NCBI GenBank assembly: GCA_031258895.1
Contig: JAIRMF010000036.1
Location: forward strand, 1 to 12,516
Source of the DNA: Dysgonamonadaceae bacterium
Lineage (GTDB): Bacteria; Bacteroidota; Bacteroidia; Bacteroidales; Azobacteroidaceae
DNA length: 12,516 bases
Reading direction: 5' to 3'
Part shown: piece after piece, positions 6,887-12,516 of the stretch
Layout of the letters: each line of letters begins with the position of its first letter
Numbering within the stretch: position 1 is the stretch's first letter
Notes under the pieces: generated by a model
What the model was told of the DNA's origin: nothing
Database searches by the model: none
Seen by the model: the letters and a program-made list of their open reading frames with translations, nothing else
Translations under genes and position numbers: made by a program

Positions 6887-7156
6887 CTACCAACTAGCTT
6901 TCCTCAGCCCCGGTATCAATCCTAATGATGCCATTTCTCGCAATTGTATACGTGAGACACCGAACTGACGAACATAACCCTTTGGGCGTCCCGTAAGCGA
7001 GCAACGGTTGTGCAGGCGGACAGGAGACGCATTTTTGGGCAATACTTGAAGTGCTTCGTAATTGCCTTCTTTCTTCAGTTGAGCACGCTTTGCCGCGTAT
7101 TTAGCAACTAATTTGGCGCGTTTTACCTCACGGGCTTTCATTGATTCTTTTGCCAT
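6887..7156 (-). CDS. rpsN: 30S ribosomal protein S14
   Basis: An 89-residue protein, the usual length for the long, zinc-independent S14. It starts MAKESMKAREVKRAKLVAKY and carries the conserved RLHNRCSLTGRPKGYVRQFG (residues 47-66) and the terminal GLIPGLRKASW. The paired CxxC zinc ligands of the short S14 form are absent. S14 binds 16S rRNA in the 30S head. It starts 9 bp after the rplE stop and is the last ribosomal gene in this run: rpsH, its normal downstream neighbour in this phylum, does not follow. Confidence 0.97.
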   Translation of the reverse strand: MAKESMKAREVKRAKLVAKYAAKRAQLKKEGNYEALQVLPKNASPVRLHNRCSLTGRPKGYVRQFGVSRIQLREMASLGLIPGLRKASW

Positions 7157-7165
7157 ATCTCTTCC

Positions 7166-7777
7166 TTAATTTTTAGAATTCTTAAATGGTAAACCGAACT
7201 CGCGTAATAGCGCATAACCCTCTTCATCGGTACGGGCAGTGGTCACAAACGTGATGTTCATTCCCAGCAGTTTAGTAATGTTGTCGATGTTGATTTCAGG
7301 AAAAATGATCTGTTCCTGAATGCCGAGCGTATAATTACCACGCCCGTCAAGTTTACGCTCAATGCCTTTGAAGTCACGAATACGAGGTAAGGCAATACGG
7401 ATCAGACGCTCAAGAAACTCGTACATCTGTTCGCGACGCAACGTCACGCGAGCGCCTATCGGCATCTTGCGGCGCAATTTGAAGTTTGAGATATCTTTCT
7501 TCGAAATTGTAGCAACGGCTTTCTGCCCCGTTATTAACGTTAGCTCTTGGACGGCTACATCAATAATCTTCTTGTCAACGGTAGCATCGCCGAGCCCCTG
7601 ATTGACAACAATCTTTGTCAATTTAGGAATCTGCATTACCGACTTATAACCAAATTCTTTTGTCAGTGCAGGAACTATTCTCTCGAGGTAATCTTTTTTT
7701 AGATTAGCCGTTCTTGTTTTTATTGCGGCAGGTGCCACGGTTACTGCCGGATCGGAATTTTCTGTTTTCTTTGCCAT
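7166..7777 (-). CDS. rplE: 50S ribosomal protein L5
   Basis: A 203-residue L5, the central protuberance protein that binds 5S rRNA. The core shows IPKLTKIVVNQGLGDA, ITGQKAVATISKKDISNFKL, KMPIGARVTLRREQMYEFLE and GIQEQIIFPEIN. Family members usually begin near the LKKDYLERIVPAL segment (about 179-187 residues in total). This one carries an extra ~20 residues, MAKKTENSDPAVTVAPAAIK, rich in Ala, Val and Pro. The start is fixed by its ATG at 7777 overlapping the rplX TAA as TAATG, which implies translational coupling; no later ATG exists at the usual start position. Confidence 0.97.
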   Translation of the reverse strand: MAKKTENSDPAVTVAPAAIKTRTANLKKDYLERIVPALTKEFGYKSVMQIPKLTKIVVNQGLGDATVDKKIIDVAVQELTLITGQKAVATISKKDISNFKLRRKMPIGARVTLRREQMYEFLERLIRIALPRIRDFKGIERKLDGRGNYTLGIQEQIIFPEINIDNITKLLGMNITFVTTARTDEEGYALLREFGLPFKNSKN

Positions 7778-8100
7778 TATTTAATCACCTCCCCTGATTT
7801 TTTAGAGTAACGGACTGATTGTTTGCCTTTTCCTTCCTTGAGGAATCCAACACGAGTCGGTTTTCCAGATTTAGGATCGAGTAAATTGAGGTTGGATATG
7901 TGAATCGGCGCCTCTTTCTTCTGAAATCCCCCCTGAGGATTATTCGCATTCGGCTTGGTGGACTTCGATACCATATTGATGCCTTCCACAAGAATACGCT
8001 CTTTTTCAATGAGAATCTTCAGTACACGACCGGTTTTCCCTCTATCTTCTCCCGCGTTTACGTAAACCGTATCTCCCTTCTTTATTTTTAACTTTGCCAT
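7777..8100 (-). CDS. rplX: 50S ribosomal protein L24
   Basis: 107 residues with an N-terminal KOW motif: KIKKGDTVYVNAGEDRGKTG (residues 5-24). The rest reads GINMVSKSTKPNANNPQGGF and ISNLNLLDPKSGKPTRVGF, as expected for bacterial L24, an early assembly initiator that binds the 5' part of 23S rRNA. The stop codon shares its last base with the rplE start. It begins 19 bp after the rplN stop. Confidence 0.97.
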   Translation of the reverse strand: MAKLKIKKGDTVYVNAGEDRGKTGRVLKILIEKERILVEGINMVSKSTKPNANNPQGGFQKKEAPIHISNLNLLDPKSGKPTRVGFLKEGKGKQSVRYSKKSGEVIK

Positions 8101-8119
8101 TTTTTAATTCAAATAAAAA

Positions 8120-8485
8120 TTATAAAACTTCCGGTGCCAAAGACACGATTTTCATATTTACGGCACGAAGTTCGCGGGCTACGGGACCAAATATACGACT
8201 GCCACGAATTTCTCCTGCGCTGTTCAACAGAACACAAGCATTGTCGTCGAATCGGATATAACTACCGTCCGCACGCCGAATTTCCTTCTTCGTCCGCACG
8301 ATAATCGCCTTTGACACTGTGCCTTTTTTCATTTCACTCGAAGAGATAACATTTTTGACTGATACAACAATCACATCTCCCACGCTGGCATAACGACGAC
8401 GCGTCCCACCCAATACACGGATACACAGAACTTCCCTTGCTCCTGAATTGTCTGCTACTGTAAGTCTCGATTCTTGCTGTATCAG
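8120..8485 (-). CDS. rplN: 50S ribosomal protein L14, apparent CTG start
   Basis: The homologous frame gives 121 residues, exactly the expected Bacteroidetes L14 length: (M)IQQESRLTVADNSGAREVLC, then VLGGTRRRYASVGDVIVVSV, DGSYIRFDDNACVLL and the terminal SRIFGPVARELRAVNMKIVS. L14 sits at the subunit interface and contacts 16S rRNA in the assembled ribosome. The codon where the initiator Met belongs is CTG (8483-8485). Reading upstream there is only AAT and then the rpsQ TAA in the same frame, so no ATG, GTG or TTG can supply the normal N-terminus. The first conventional alternative, TTG at 8411-8413, would delete 24 conserved residues. Initiation at CUG, helped by the rpsQ stop 3 bp upstream, or a sequence error are the options. 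Confidence 0.93.
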   Translation of the reverse strand: MIQQESRLTVADNSGAREVLCIRVLGGTRRRYASVGDVIVVSVKNVISSSEMKKGTVSKAIIVRTKKEIRRADGSYIRFDDNACVLLNSAGEIRGSRIFGPVARELRAVNMKIVSLAPEVL

Positions 8486-8488
8486 ATT

Positions 8489-8746
8489 TTATTCAGCCTT
8501 TGCGATTATTTCTACTAAACGCCATCTCTTGGTTTTACTCAAAGGACGGGTTTCCATTATTTTTACTGTGTCGCCTATGTTACACTCGTTTTTTTCGTCG
8601 TGAGCATGGAATTTCTTTGTCTTGTTGACAAACTTTCCATAAATAGGATGTTTTTCCTTCCATTTTACAGCAACCGTAATGGATTTATCCATTCTATTGC
8701 TGAAAACCACTCCGACCCTCTCTTTTCTTAAATTTCTGGTTTCCAT
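8489..8746 (-). CDS. rpsQ: 30S ribosomal protein S17
   Basis: 85 residues starting METRNLRKERVGVVFSNRMD, with the conserved KSITVAVKWKEKHPIYGKFV and NIGDTVKIMETRPLSKTKRW blocks of the OB-fold S17 that binds 16S rRNA early in 30S assembly. Length fits the family. It starts 13 bp after rpmC, and its stop lies only 3 bp ahead of the CTG taken as the rplN start, which favours re-initiation between the two. Confidence 0.97.
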   Translation of the reverse strand: METRNLRKERVGVVFSNRMDKSITVAVKWKEKHPIYGKFVNKTKKFHAHDEKNECNIGDTVKIMETRPLSKTKRWRLVEIIAKAE

Positions 8747-8759
8747 TTCATTGCTTCGT

Positions 8760-8957
8760 TTACTTCGTTATTAATTCCCGTTGACGCAGTTCGGTTCTCA
8801 TGCGTGCAATCTCTCGGCGTGAACGCGTGATAGTCGCCGGACTGTCGAGAGGAGAAATACTGTGGTTTATTTTCTTCTGTTCGTAGGCTCTGACTTCAAC
8901 CTCTATGCGCTCTTTCAACTCACCAGTGGTTAAATCCCTGATTTCTGCAATTTTCAT
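8760..8957 (-). CDS. rpmC: 50S ribosomal protein L29
   Basis: 65 residues forming two predicted helices: MKIAEIRDLTTGELKERI and ITRSRREIARMRTELRQREL. This is the standard L29 pattern; the protein sits near the exit tunnel. It starts 6 bp after the rplP stop in the usual L16-L29-S17 order. Confidence 0.95.
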   Translation of the reverse strand: MKIAEIRDLTTGELKERIEVEVRAYEQKKINHSISPLDSPATITRSRREIARMRTELRQRELITK

Positions 8958-8963
8958 AATGGC

Positions 8964-9398
8964 TTACACGTTTTCGTTATTAAAATCATAATCATGTCTT
9001 ACAACAAACTTCATCGTTACAGGTAGTTTCTGTGCTGCAAGACGTAGAGCTTCTTTTGCTATTTCAAAGGAGACTCCTTCTATCTCGAAGATGATCCTCC
9101 CTGGAGTGACCGGAGCAACGAACCCTTCCGGTGCTCCTTTACCTTTACCCATACGTACCTCTGCTGGCTTTTTTGTAATTGGCTTGTCCGGAAAAATTCT
9201 TACCCAAACCTGTCCCTGACGCTGCATATAACGCGTTACGGCTACACGGGCAGCCTCGATTTGTCGTCCGGTAATCCATTTCGACTGAAGCGTTTTTATA
9301 CCAAAAGAACCGAATGCTAATTGATTTCCACGTTGAGCGTTGCCCTTCATCCGCCCTTTTTGAGATCGTCTGAATTTTGTTTTTTTCGGCTGTAACAT
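8964..9398 (-). CDS. rplP: 50S ribosomal protein L16
   Basis: 144 residues beginning MLQPKKTKFRRSQKGRMKG, with LAFGSFGIKTLQSKWITGRQ, IEAARVAVTRYMQRQGQVWV and the conserved MGKGKGAPEGFVAPVTPGRI loop (from about residue 83). L16 helps position A-site tRNA near the peptidyl transferase centre and 5S rRNA. Length and order are normal. The upstream leader is A/T-rich without a Shine-Dalgarno site. Confidence 0.97.
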   Translation of the reverse strand: MLQPKKTKFRRSQKGRMKGNAQRGNQLAFGSFGIKTLQSKWITGRQIEAARVAVTRYMQRQGQVWVRIFPDKPITKKPAEVRMGKGKGAPEGFVAPVTPGRIIFEIEGVSFEIAKEALRLAAQKLPVTMKFVVRHDYDFNNENV

Positions 9399-9418
9399 AA
9401 ATTCTTAATTTTCTAAGA

Positions 9419-10204
9419 TTAATTATTTTCTTTTGCGGATGATTGATTGTATCTCTTCCTGTGATCATTACCACGGTGGTCCAAACTTCCACGACGTCCA
9501 TGGCGCGCCCCTCGTCCGTTGCGTTCGCCATGTTCCCCGGCTTCTTTTGCTACTGCAAACTGAGGTGATAGGTCGCGTTTACCATAGACTTCTCCACGGC
9601 AAATCCAGACTTTCACTCCTAACAACCCGACTTTCGTGAGAGCCTCACCTAATGCGTAGTCGATGTCAGCGCGAAAAGTATGAAGCGGAGTTCGGCCTTC
9701 TTTGTACATTTCTGAGCGTGCCATCTCTGCTCCATTCAGACGTCCTGAAATCTGAATTTTTATTCCTTCGGCACCCATACGCATTGTCGATGCAATGGCC
9801 GTTTTGATGGTACGACGATATGCCATTTTGCCTTCAAGTTGGCGGGCGATATTGTTGGCTACTATCACCGCATCAAGTTCGGGGCGTCTTACCTCGAAAA
9901 TATTAATTTGGATTTCCTTGTCGGTAATCTTTTTTAATTCTTCCTTCAGTTTATCTACTTCCTGTCCGCCTTTCCCGATAATCATACCGGGACGCGCGGT
10001 GCAAACGGTAATGGTAATAAGTTTCAACGTGCGTTCAATGACTATTCGCGATACACTCGCCTTAGCGAGGCGTGCGTTTAAGTACTTGCGTATCTTGGTA
10101 TCTTCGAGCAGTGTATCGCTGTACTTGTTGCCACCATACCAATTTGAATCCCATCCGCGAATTATTCCCAAGCGATTACTTATCGGATTTATTTTTTGTC
10201 CCAT
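9419..10204 (-). CDS. rpsC: 30S ribosomal protein S3
   Basis: 261 residues starting MGQKINPISNRLGIIRGWDS. A type II KH domain is marked by PGMIIGKGGQEVDKLKEELK (GKGG at residues 77-80). The C-terminal S3 domain follows with KTAIASTMRMGAEGIKIQIS and LTKVGLLGVKVWICRGEVYG. S3 lines the mRNA entry channel. After about residue 212 comes a hydrophilic tail, rich in Arg, Gly, His and Asn (NGRGARHGRRGSLDHRGNDH), which is not conserved but fits the known variability of S3 tails in this phylum. It starts 2 bp after the rplV stop. Confidence 0.97.
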   Translation of the reverse strand: MGQKINPISNRLGIIRGWDSNWYGGNKYSDTLLEDTKIRKYLNARLAKASVSRIVIERTLKLITITVCTARPGMIIGKGGQEVDKLKEELKKITDKEIQINIFEVRRPELDAVIVANNIARQLEGKMAYRRTIKTAIASTMRMGAEGIKIQISGRLNGAEMARSEMYKEGRTPLHTFRADIDYALGEALTKVGLLGVKVWICRGEVYGKRDLSPQFAVAKEAGEHGERNGRGARHGRRGSLDHRGNDHRKRYNQSSAKENN

Positions 10205-10206
10205 AA

Positions 10207-10611
10207 TTAATTTTGTTTAGCGTTTTTTGTATCCACGAACAATGTTACATGGTTGGAGCGTTTACGAACGCGATGACCTCGCCCTTGTGGGGCAGGGCGT
10301 AGGCGTTTCAATATTTCTGCTGAATCTACGGATATTGCTGTTATGTGAAGTTCTCCACCTTCCGCCTTACGTTCGTTTTTCTCCTCCCAATTAGCAATTG
10401 CAGAACGGAGCAACTTTTCTACTCTTTGAGAGGCTTCTTTGTTTGAATATTTTAAAACTCCAAGCGCACGAAATGCTTCCATTCCGCGAATCATATCAGC
10501 CACAAGGCGCATTTTGCGTGGGCTGGTGGGCACATTTCGCAATCTTGCAAAATATTGGCTCTTACTGGCTTCTTTCCTTTGTTCTGCTGCGATTCTTTTT
10601 CTAGCTCCCAT
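10207..10611 (-). CDS. rplV: 50S ribosomal protein L22
   Basis: 134 residues, MGARKRIAAEQRKEASKSQY at the N-terminus, then the signature NVPTSPRKMRLVADMIRGM, VEKLLRSAIANWEEKN and the C-terminal hairpin-tip sequence RPAPQGRGHRVRKRSNHVTL, the loop that lines the nascent-peptide tunnel. The N-terminal extension before SPRKMR is normal for Bacteroidetes. It starts 3 bp after the rpsS stop. Confidence 0.97.
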   Translation of the reverse strand: MGARKRIAAEQRKEASKSQYFARLRNVPTSPRKMRLVADMIRGMEAFRALGVLKYSNKEASQRVEKLLRSAIANWEEKNERKAEGGELHITAISVDSAEILKRLRPAPQGRGHRVRKRSNHVTLFVDTKNAKQN

Positions 10612-10614
10612 AGT

Positions 10615-10884
10615 TTATTTCTTTTTATTGCCTGCGTGACCACGGAACTGGCGAGTTGGCGAAAATTCGCCGAGCTTGTGTCCTACCATATTCTCTGTGA
10701 TATAAACAGGAATGAATTTATTACCATTATGCACTGCGACGGTATTTCCGACGAAGTCGGGTGAAATCATTGAGGCTCTTGCCCAAGTTTTAATGACAGA
10801 TTTTTTGCCCGTTTCGTTCATAGTCAGAATTTTTTTTTCCAACTTGAGATTGATGTATGGACCTTTTTTTAGTGAACGACTCAT
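10615..10884 (-). CDS. rpsS: 30S ribosomal protein S19
   Basis: 89 residues: MSRSLKKGPYINLKLEKKIL, then KTWARASMISPDFVGNTVAV, HNGNKFIPVYITENMVGHKL and GEFSPTRQFRGHAGNKKK. This is the full S19 signature and normal length; S19 works with S13 in the 30S head. It starts 24 bp after the rplB stop. The short A/T-rich leader has no Shine-Dalgarno motif. Confidence 0.97.
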   Translation of the reverse strand: MSRSLKKGPYINLKLEKKILTMNETGKKSVIKTWARASMISPDFVGNTVAVHNGNKFIPVYITENMVGHKLGEFSPTRQFRGHAGNKKK

Positions 10885-10908
10885 ATTTTTTATGTGCTTT
10901 TAATCAGG

Positions 10909-11733
10909 TTATTTCTTTCTTCTCTCTACTATATACTTTGAAGAATGCTTCTTAGGAGCACGAGTCTTCAATCCTTTTGAATACAATCCCTTACGTGATC
11001 GAGGGTGTCCTCCTGATGCACGTCCTTCCCCACCTCCCATCGGATGATCAACAGGGTTTTGAACGACGCCGCGAACATGCGGACGACGACCTAACCAACG
11101 GGTGCGTCCGGCTTTACCTGATTTTTCCAAAGCGTGATCCGAATTACCTACACTTCCCACGGTAGCTTTGCAGGTAGCAATTATTTTGCGTGTTTCCCCA
11201 GATGGCATCTTGATGATGGCATAGTTGTTTTCACGCGATATGATCTGTGCAAATGTTCCTGCCGAACGAACTATCTTCGCCCCTTGCCCGGGACGTAATT
11301 CGATATTGTGAACGACTGTTCCGAGTGGAATGTTCGCCAAAGGAAGAGTGTTACCTATTTCGGGCGCCGCTTCCTTTCCCGAAATAACGGTCTGGTTTAC
11401 CTTCAACCCCTCAGGGGCGATGATATAAGTTTTTTCTCCGTCGATGTAGTGCAACAACGCTATACGAGACGAGCGATTCGGATCATACTCAATAGTTTTC
11501 ACTGTCGCAGGAACTCCATCCTTATTTCTTTTGAAGTCGATAAGACGGAAACTGCGCTTATGTCCACCACCAATCTGGCGCATCGTACGATGCCCCTCGT
11601 TGTTGCGTCCGCCGGATTTGCGCTTCCCGAAGACAAGAGATTTTTCCGGTATAGTGGAAGTAATTTCACTAAATGTACCGATAATTTTGTTTCTTTGCCC
11701 TGGTGTTGTGGGCTTTAATTTTCGAATTCCCAT
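10909..11733 (-). CDS. rplB: 50S ribosomal protein L2
   Basis: 274 residues, the normal L2 length. Conserved blocks: KSGGRNNEGHRTMRQIGGGH (with HKRSFRLIDFKRN), VKTIEYDPNRSSRIALLHY, NIELRPGQGAKIVRSAGTFA, KAGRTRWLGRRPHVRGVVQN and NPVDHPMGGGEGRASGGHP. L2 is a core peptidyl-transferase-centre and subunit-association protein. The DHPM variant in place of DHPH of Proteobacteria is the Bacteroidetes form, so it supports the phylum assignment and is not a defect. It lies 12 bp after rplW. Confidence 0.98.
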   Translation of the reverse strand: MGIRKLKPTTPGQRNKIIGTFSEITSTIPEKSLVFGKRKSGGRNNEGHRTMRQIGGGHKRSFRLIDFKRNKDGVPATVKTIEYDPNRSSRIALLHYIDGEKTYIIAPEGLKVNQTVISGKEAAPEIGNTLPLANIPLGTVVHNIELRPGQGAKIVRSAGTFAQIISRENNYAIIKMPSGETRKIIATCKATVGSVGNSDHALEKSGKAGRTRWLGRRPHVRGVVQNPVDHPMGGGEGRASGGHPRSRKGLYSKGLKTRAPKKHSSKYIVERRKK

Positions 11734-11745
11734 TTATTTTGTTAC

Positions 11746-12039
11746 TTAAACATTTGCAAAAAAGTCAATCTTTTCTCCTTCTTTCAGTGTTACGATAGCC
11801 TTTTTGAAAGCGGATTCACGCCCGTTTACCACACCGGATTTGGTGTAGCGCGATTTGCGTTTACCATCGTAATTCATCGTATTTACTTTCACAACTTTCA
11901 CTCCATAGAGGCTTTGAATAGCCTCTTTTATCTGCAACTTATTAGCATCGGGAGTTACGCGGAAACCTACGCGGTTTTCTTTTTTTTCCGTAATTGCGGT
12001 TTGTTTCTCCGTTACAATCGGTTTTATGATGATTCCCAT
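11746..12039 (-). CDS. rplW: 50S ribosomal protein L23
   Basis: 97 residues: MGIIIKPIVTEKQTAITEKK, FRVTPDANKLQIKEAIQSLY, VKVNTMNYDGKRKSRYTKSG and FKKAIVTLKEGEKIDFF. These match L23, the tunnel-exit protein that docks trigger factor and SRP. Length is typical. It starts 19 bp after the rplD stop. Confidence 0.97.
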   Translation of the reverse strand: MGIIIKPIVTEKQTAITEKKENRVGFRVTPDANKLQIKEAIQSLYGVKVVKVNTMNYDGKRKSRYTKSGVVNGRESAFKKAIVTLKEGEKIDFFANV

Positions 12040-12058
12040 TGTTCAGTTCCTCTTCCTT

Positions 12059-12516
12059 TTAAAAGTTATTGATTGCGTTAACTGAACTTTCAAGCAGCAC
12101 CAAGTGCGCTGCATCAAGCACTTTATAAGTGTTTAGTTCGTTGACGGTTGTTACGTTTGCTTTCTGCACGTTTCGTGCAGAAAGCAAAATATTTTCGTTG
12201 TTTTCCGGCAAAACTACAAGCAGTTTCTTGCCCTCGATTTTGAGGTTTTGGGTTAATTCTATGAATTTCTTTGTACTAGGGGATTCGAACACAAAGTCTT
12301 CCACTATGATGATCGCGTTGTTGCGTACTTTATAGGAAAGTGCCGACTTACGGGCAAGGGCCTTTTCTTTCTTGTTAAGTTTGAATTCATAATCACGAGG
12401 TTTTGGCCCAAATACACGTCCTCCGCCTACCATTACCGGCGAGTTGATATCGCCGTGACGCGCACCTCCTCCTCCTTTCTGGCGTCCAAGTTTACGCGTA
12501 CTACCGGAAATTTCGC
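12059..12516 (-). CDS. rplD: 50S ribosomal protein L4, C-terminal part (5' end off window)
   Basis: The frame stays open to the window edge and gives 151 residues, lacking roughly the first 55-60 of a ~208-residue L4. The fragment begins EISGSTRKLGRQKGGGGARH, the basic tunnel-lining loop, followed by GDINSPVMVGGGRVFGPKPR, DYEFKLNKKEKALARKSALS and a C-terminal Rossmann-like core ending NTYKVLDAAHLVLLESS. The ATG at 12433 is internal Met and not the start. In E. coli L4 represses its own operon; nothing in this fragment tells whether that applies here. Confidence 0.97.
   Translation of the reverse strand, partial: EISGSTRKLGRQKGGGGARHGDINSPVMVGGGRVFGPKPRDYEFKLNKKEKALARKSALSYKVRNNAIIIVEDFVFESPSTKKFIELTQNLKIEGKKLLVVLPENNENILLSARNVQKANVTTVNELNTYKVLDAAHLVLLESSVNAINNF

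Noticed and set aside
8120..8413. A 97-residue L14 starting at TTG 8413
   Set aside because: This drops 24 residues that match the conserved L14 N-terminus, which are present in frame upstream from the CTG.
9145..9531. 128-residue minus-strand frame spanning the rpsC end and rplP start
   Set aside because: It is an out-of-frame shadow of S3 and L16. I considered it as a frameshifted S3 C-terminus, but the tail in the S3 frame is continuous to a stop just ahead of rplP.
1..12516. CRISPR array, tRNA or rRNA gene, phage or defence genes
   Set aside because: I saw no regularly spaced direct repeats, no tRNA-like cloverleaf sequence in the gaps, and no nuclease, helicase, methylase or phage-type protein.

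Overview
The window looks like a chromosomal segment from a member of Bacteroidota, most likely Bacteroidales. Four things suggest this: the ribosomal protein sequences (the L2 motif DHPMGGGEG, a zinc-free 89-residue S14, the L14 and L22 sequence style), A/T-rich translation starts without Shine-Dalgarno sites, TAnnTTTG-type -7 boxes, and a TamB/flippase envelope pair in the style of that phylum. Genus and family cannot be read from the sequence.

Layout, left to right. (1) 1-501, plus strand: the C-terminal 166 residues of a formylglycine-generating-enzyme-like (SUMF1/FGE-sulfatase fold) protein. Its last ~45 codons switch abruptly to codons ending in C, which resembles the variable region of a diversity-generating-retroelement target. 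(2) 508-2001, minus: a polysaccharide (O-antigen type) flippase, converging on the first gene with only 6 bp between the stop codons. (3) 2098-6066, minus: a 1322-residue TamB-like envelope protein with a GTG start, upstream of the flippase and probably its operon partner. (4) 6067-6886: an 820-bp stretch without an intact gene. It holds a probable tamB promoter, an inverted repeat, a 313-bp IS3-family relic with terminal inverted repeats, and small hairpins. (5) 6887-12516, minus: thirteen ribosomal protein genes in canonical S10/spc order, transcribed right to left: rplD (5' end off the window), rplW, rplB, rpsS, rplV, rpsC, rplP, rpmC, rpsQ, rplN, rplX, rplE, rpsN.

The ribosomal genes are packed with gaps of at most 24 bp, and rplX/rplE overlap by one base as TAATG, so they should form one transcript. 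The series stops after rpsN where rpsH, rplF, rplR and others would normally follow. The sequence then runs into the IS relic and envelope genes, so a rearrangement breakpoint (or a contig misjoin) lies in 6119-6886. rplN has no ATG, GTG or TTG at the position where the family begins; a CTG occupies that codon.

I did not find a clearly new multi-gene system. The signals most worth following are the C-codon-rich variable-like 3' end of the FGE-fold gene, the CTG-started rplN, and the truncated spc region next to the in-frame shrunken IS3 relic.
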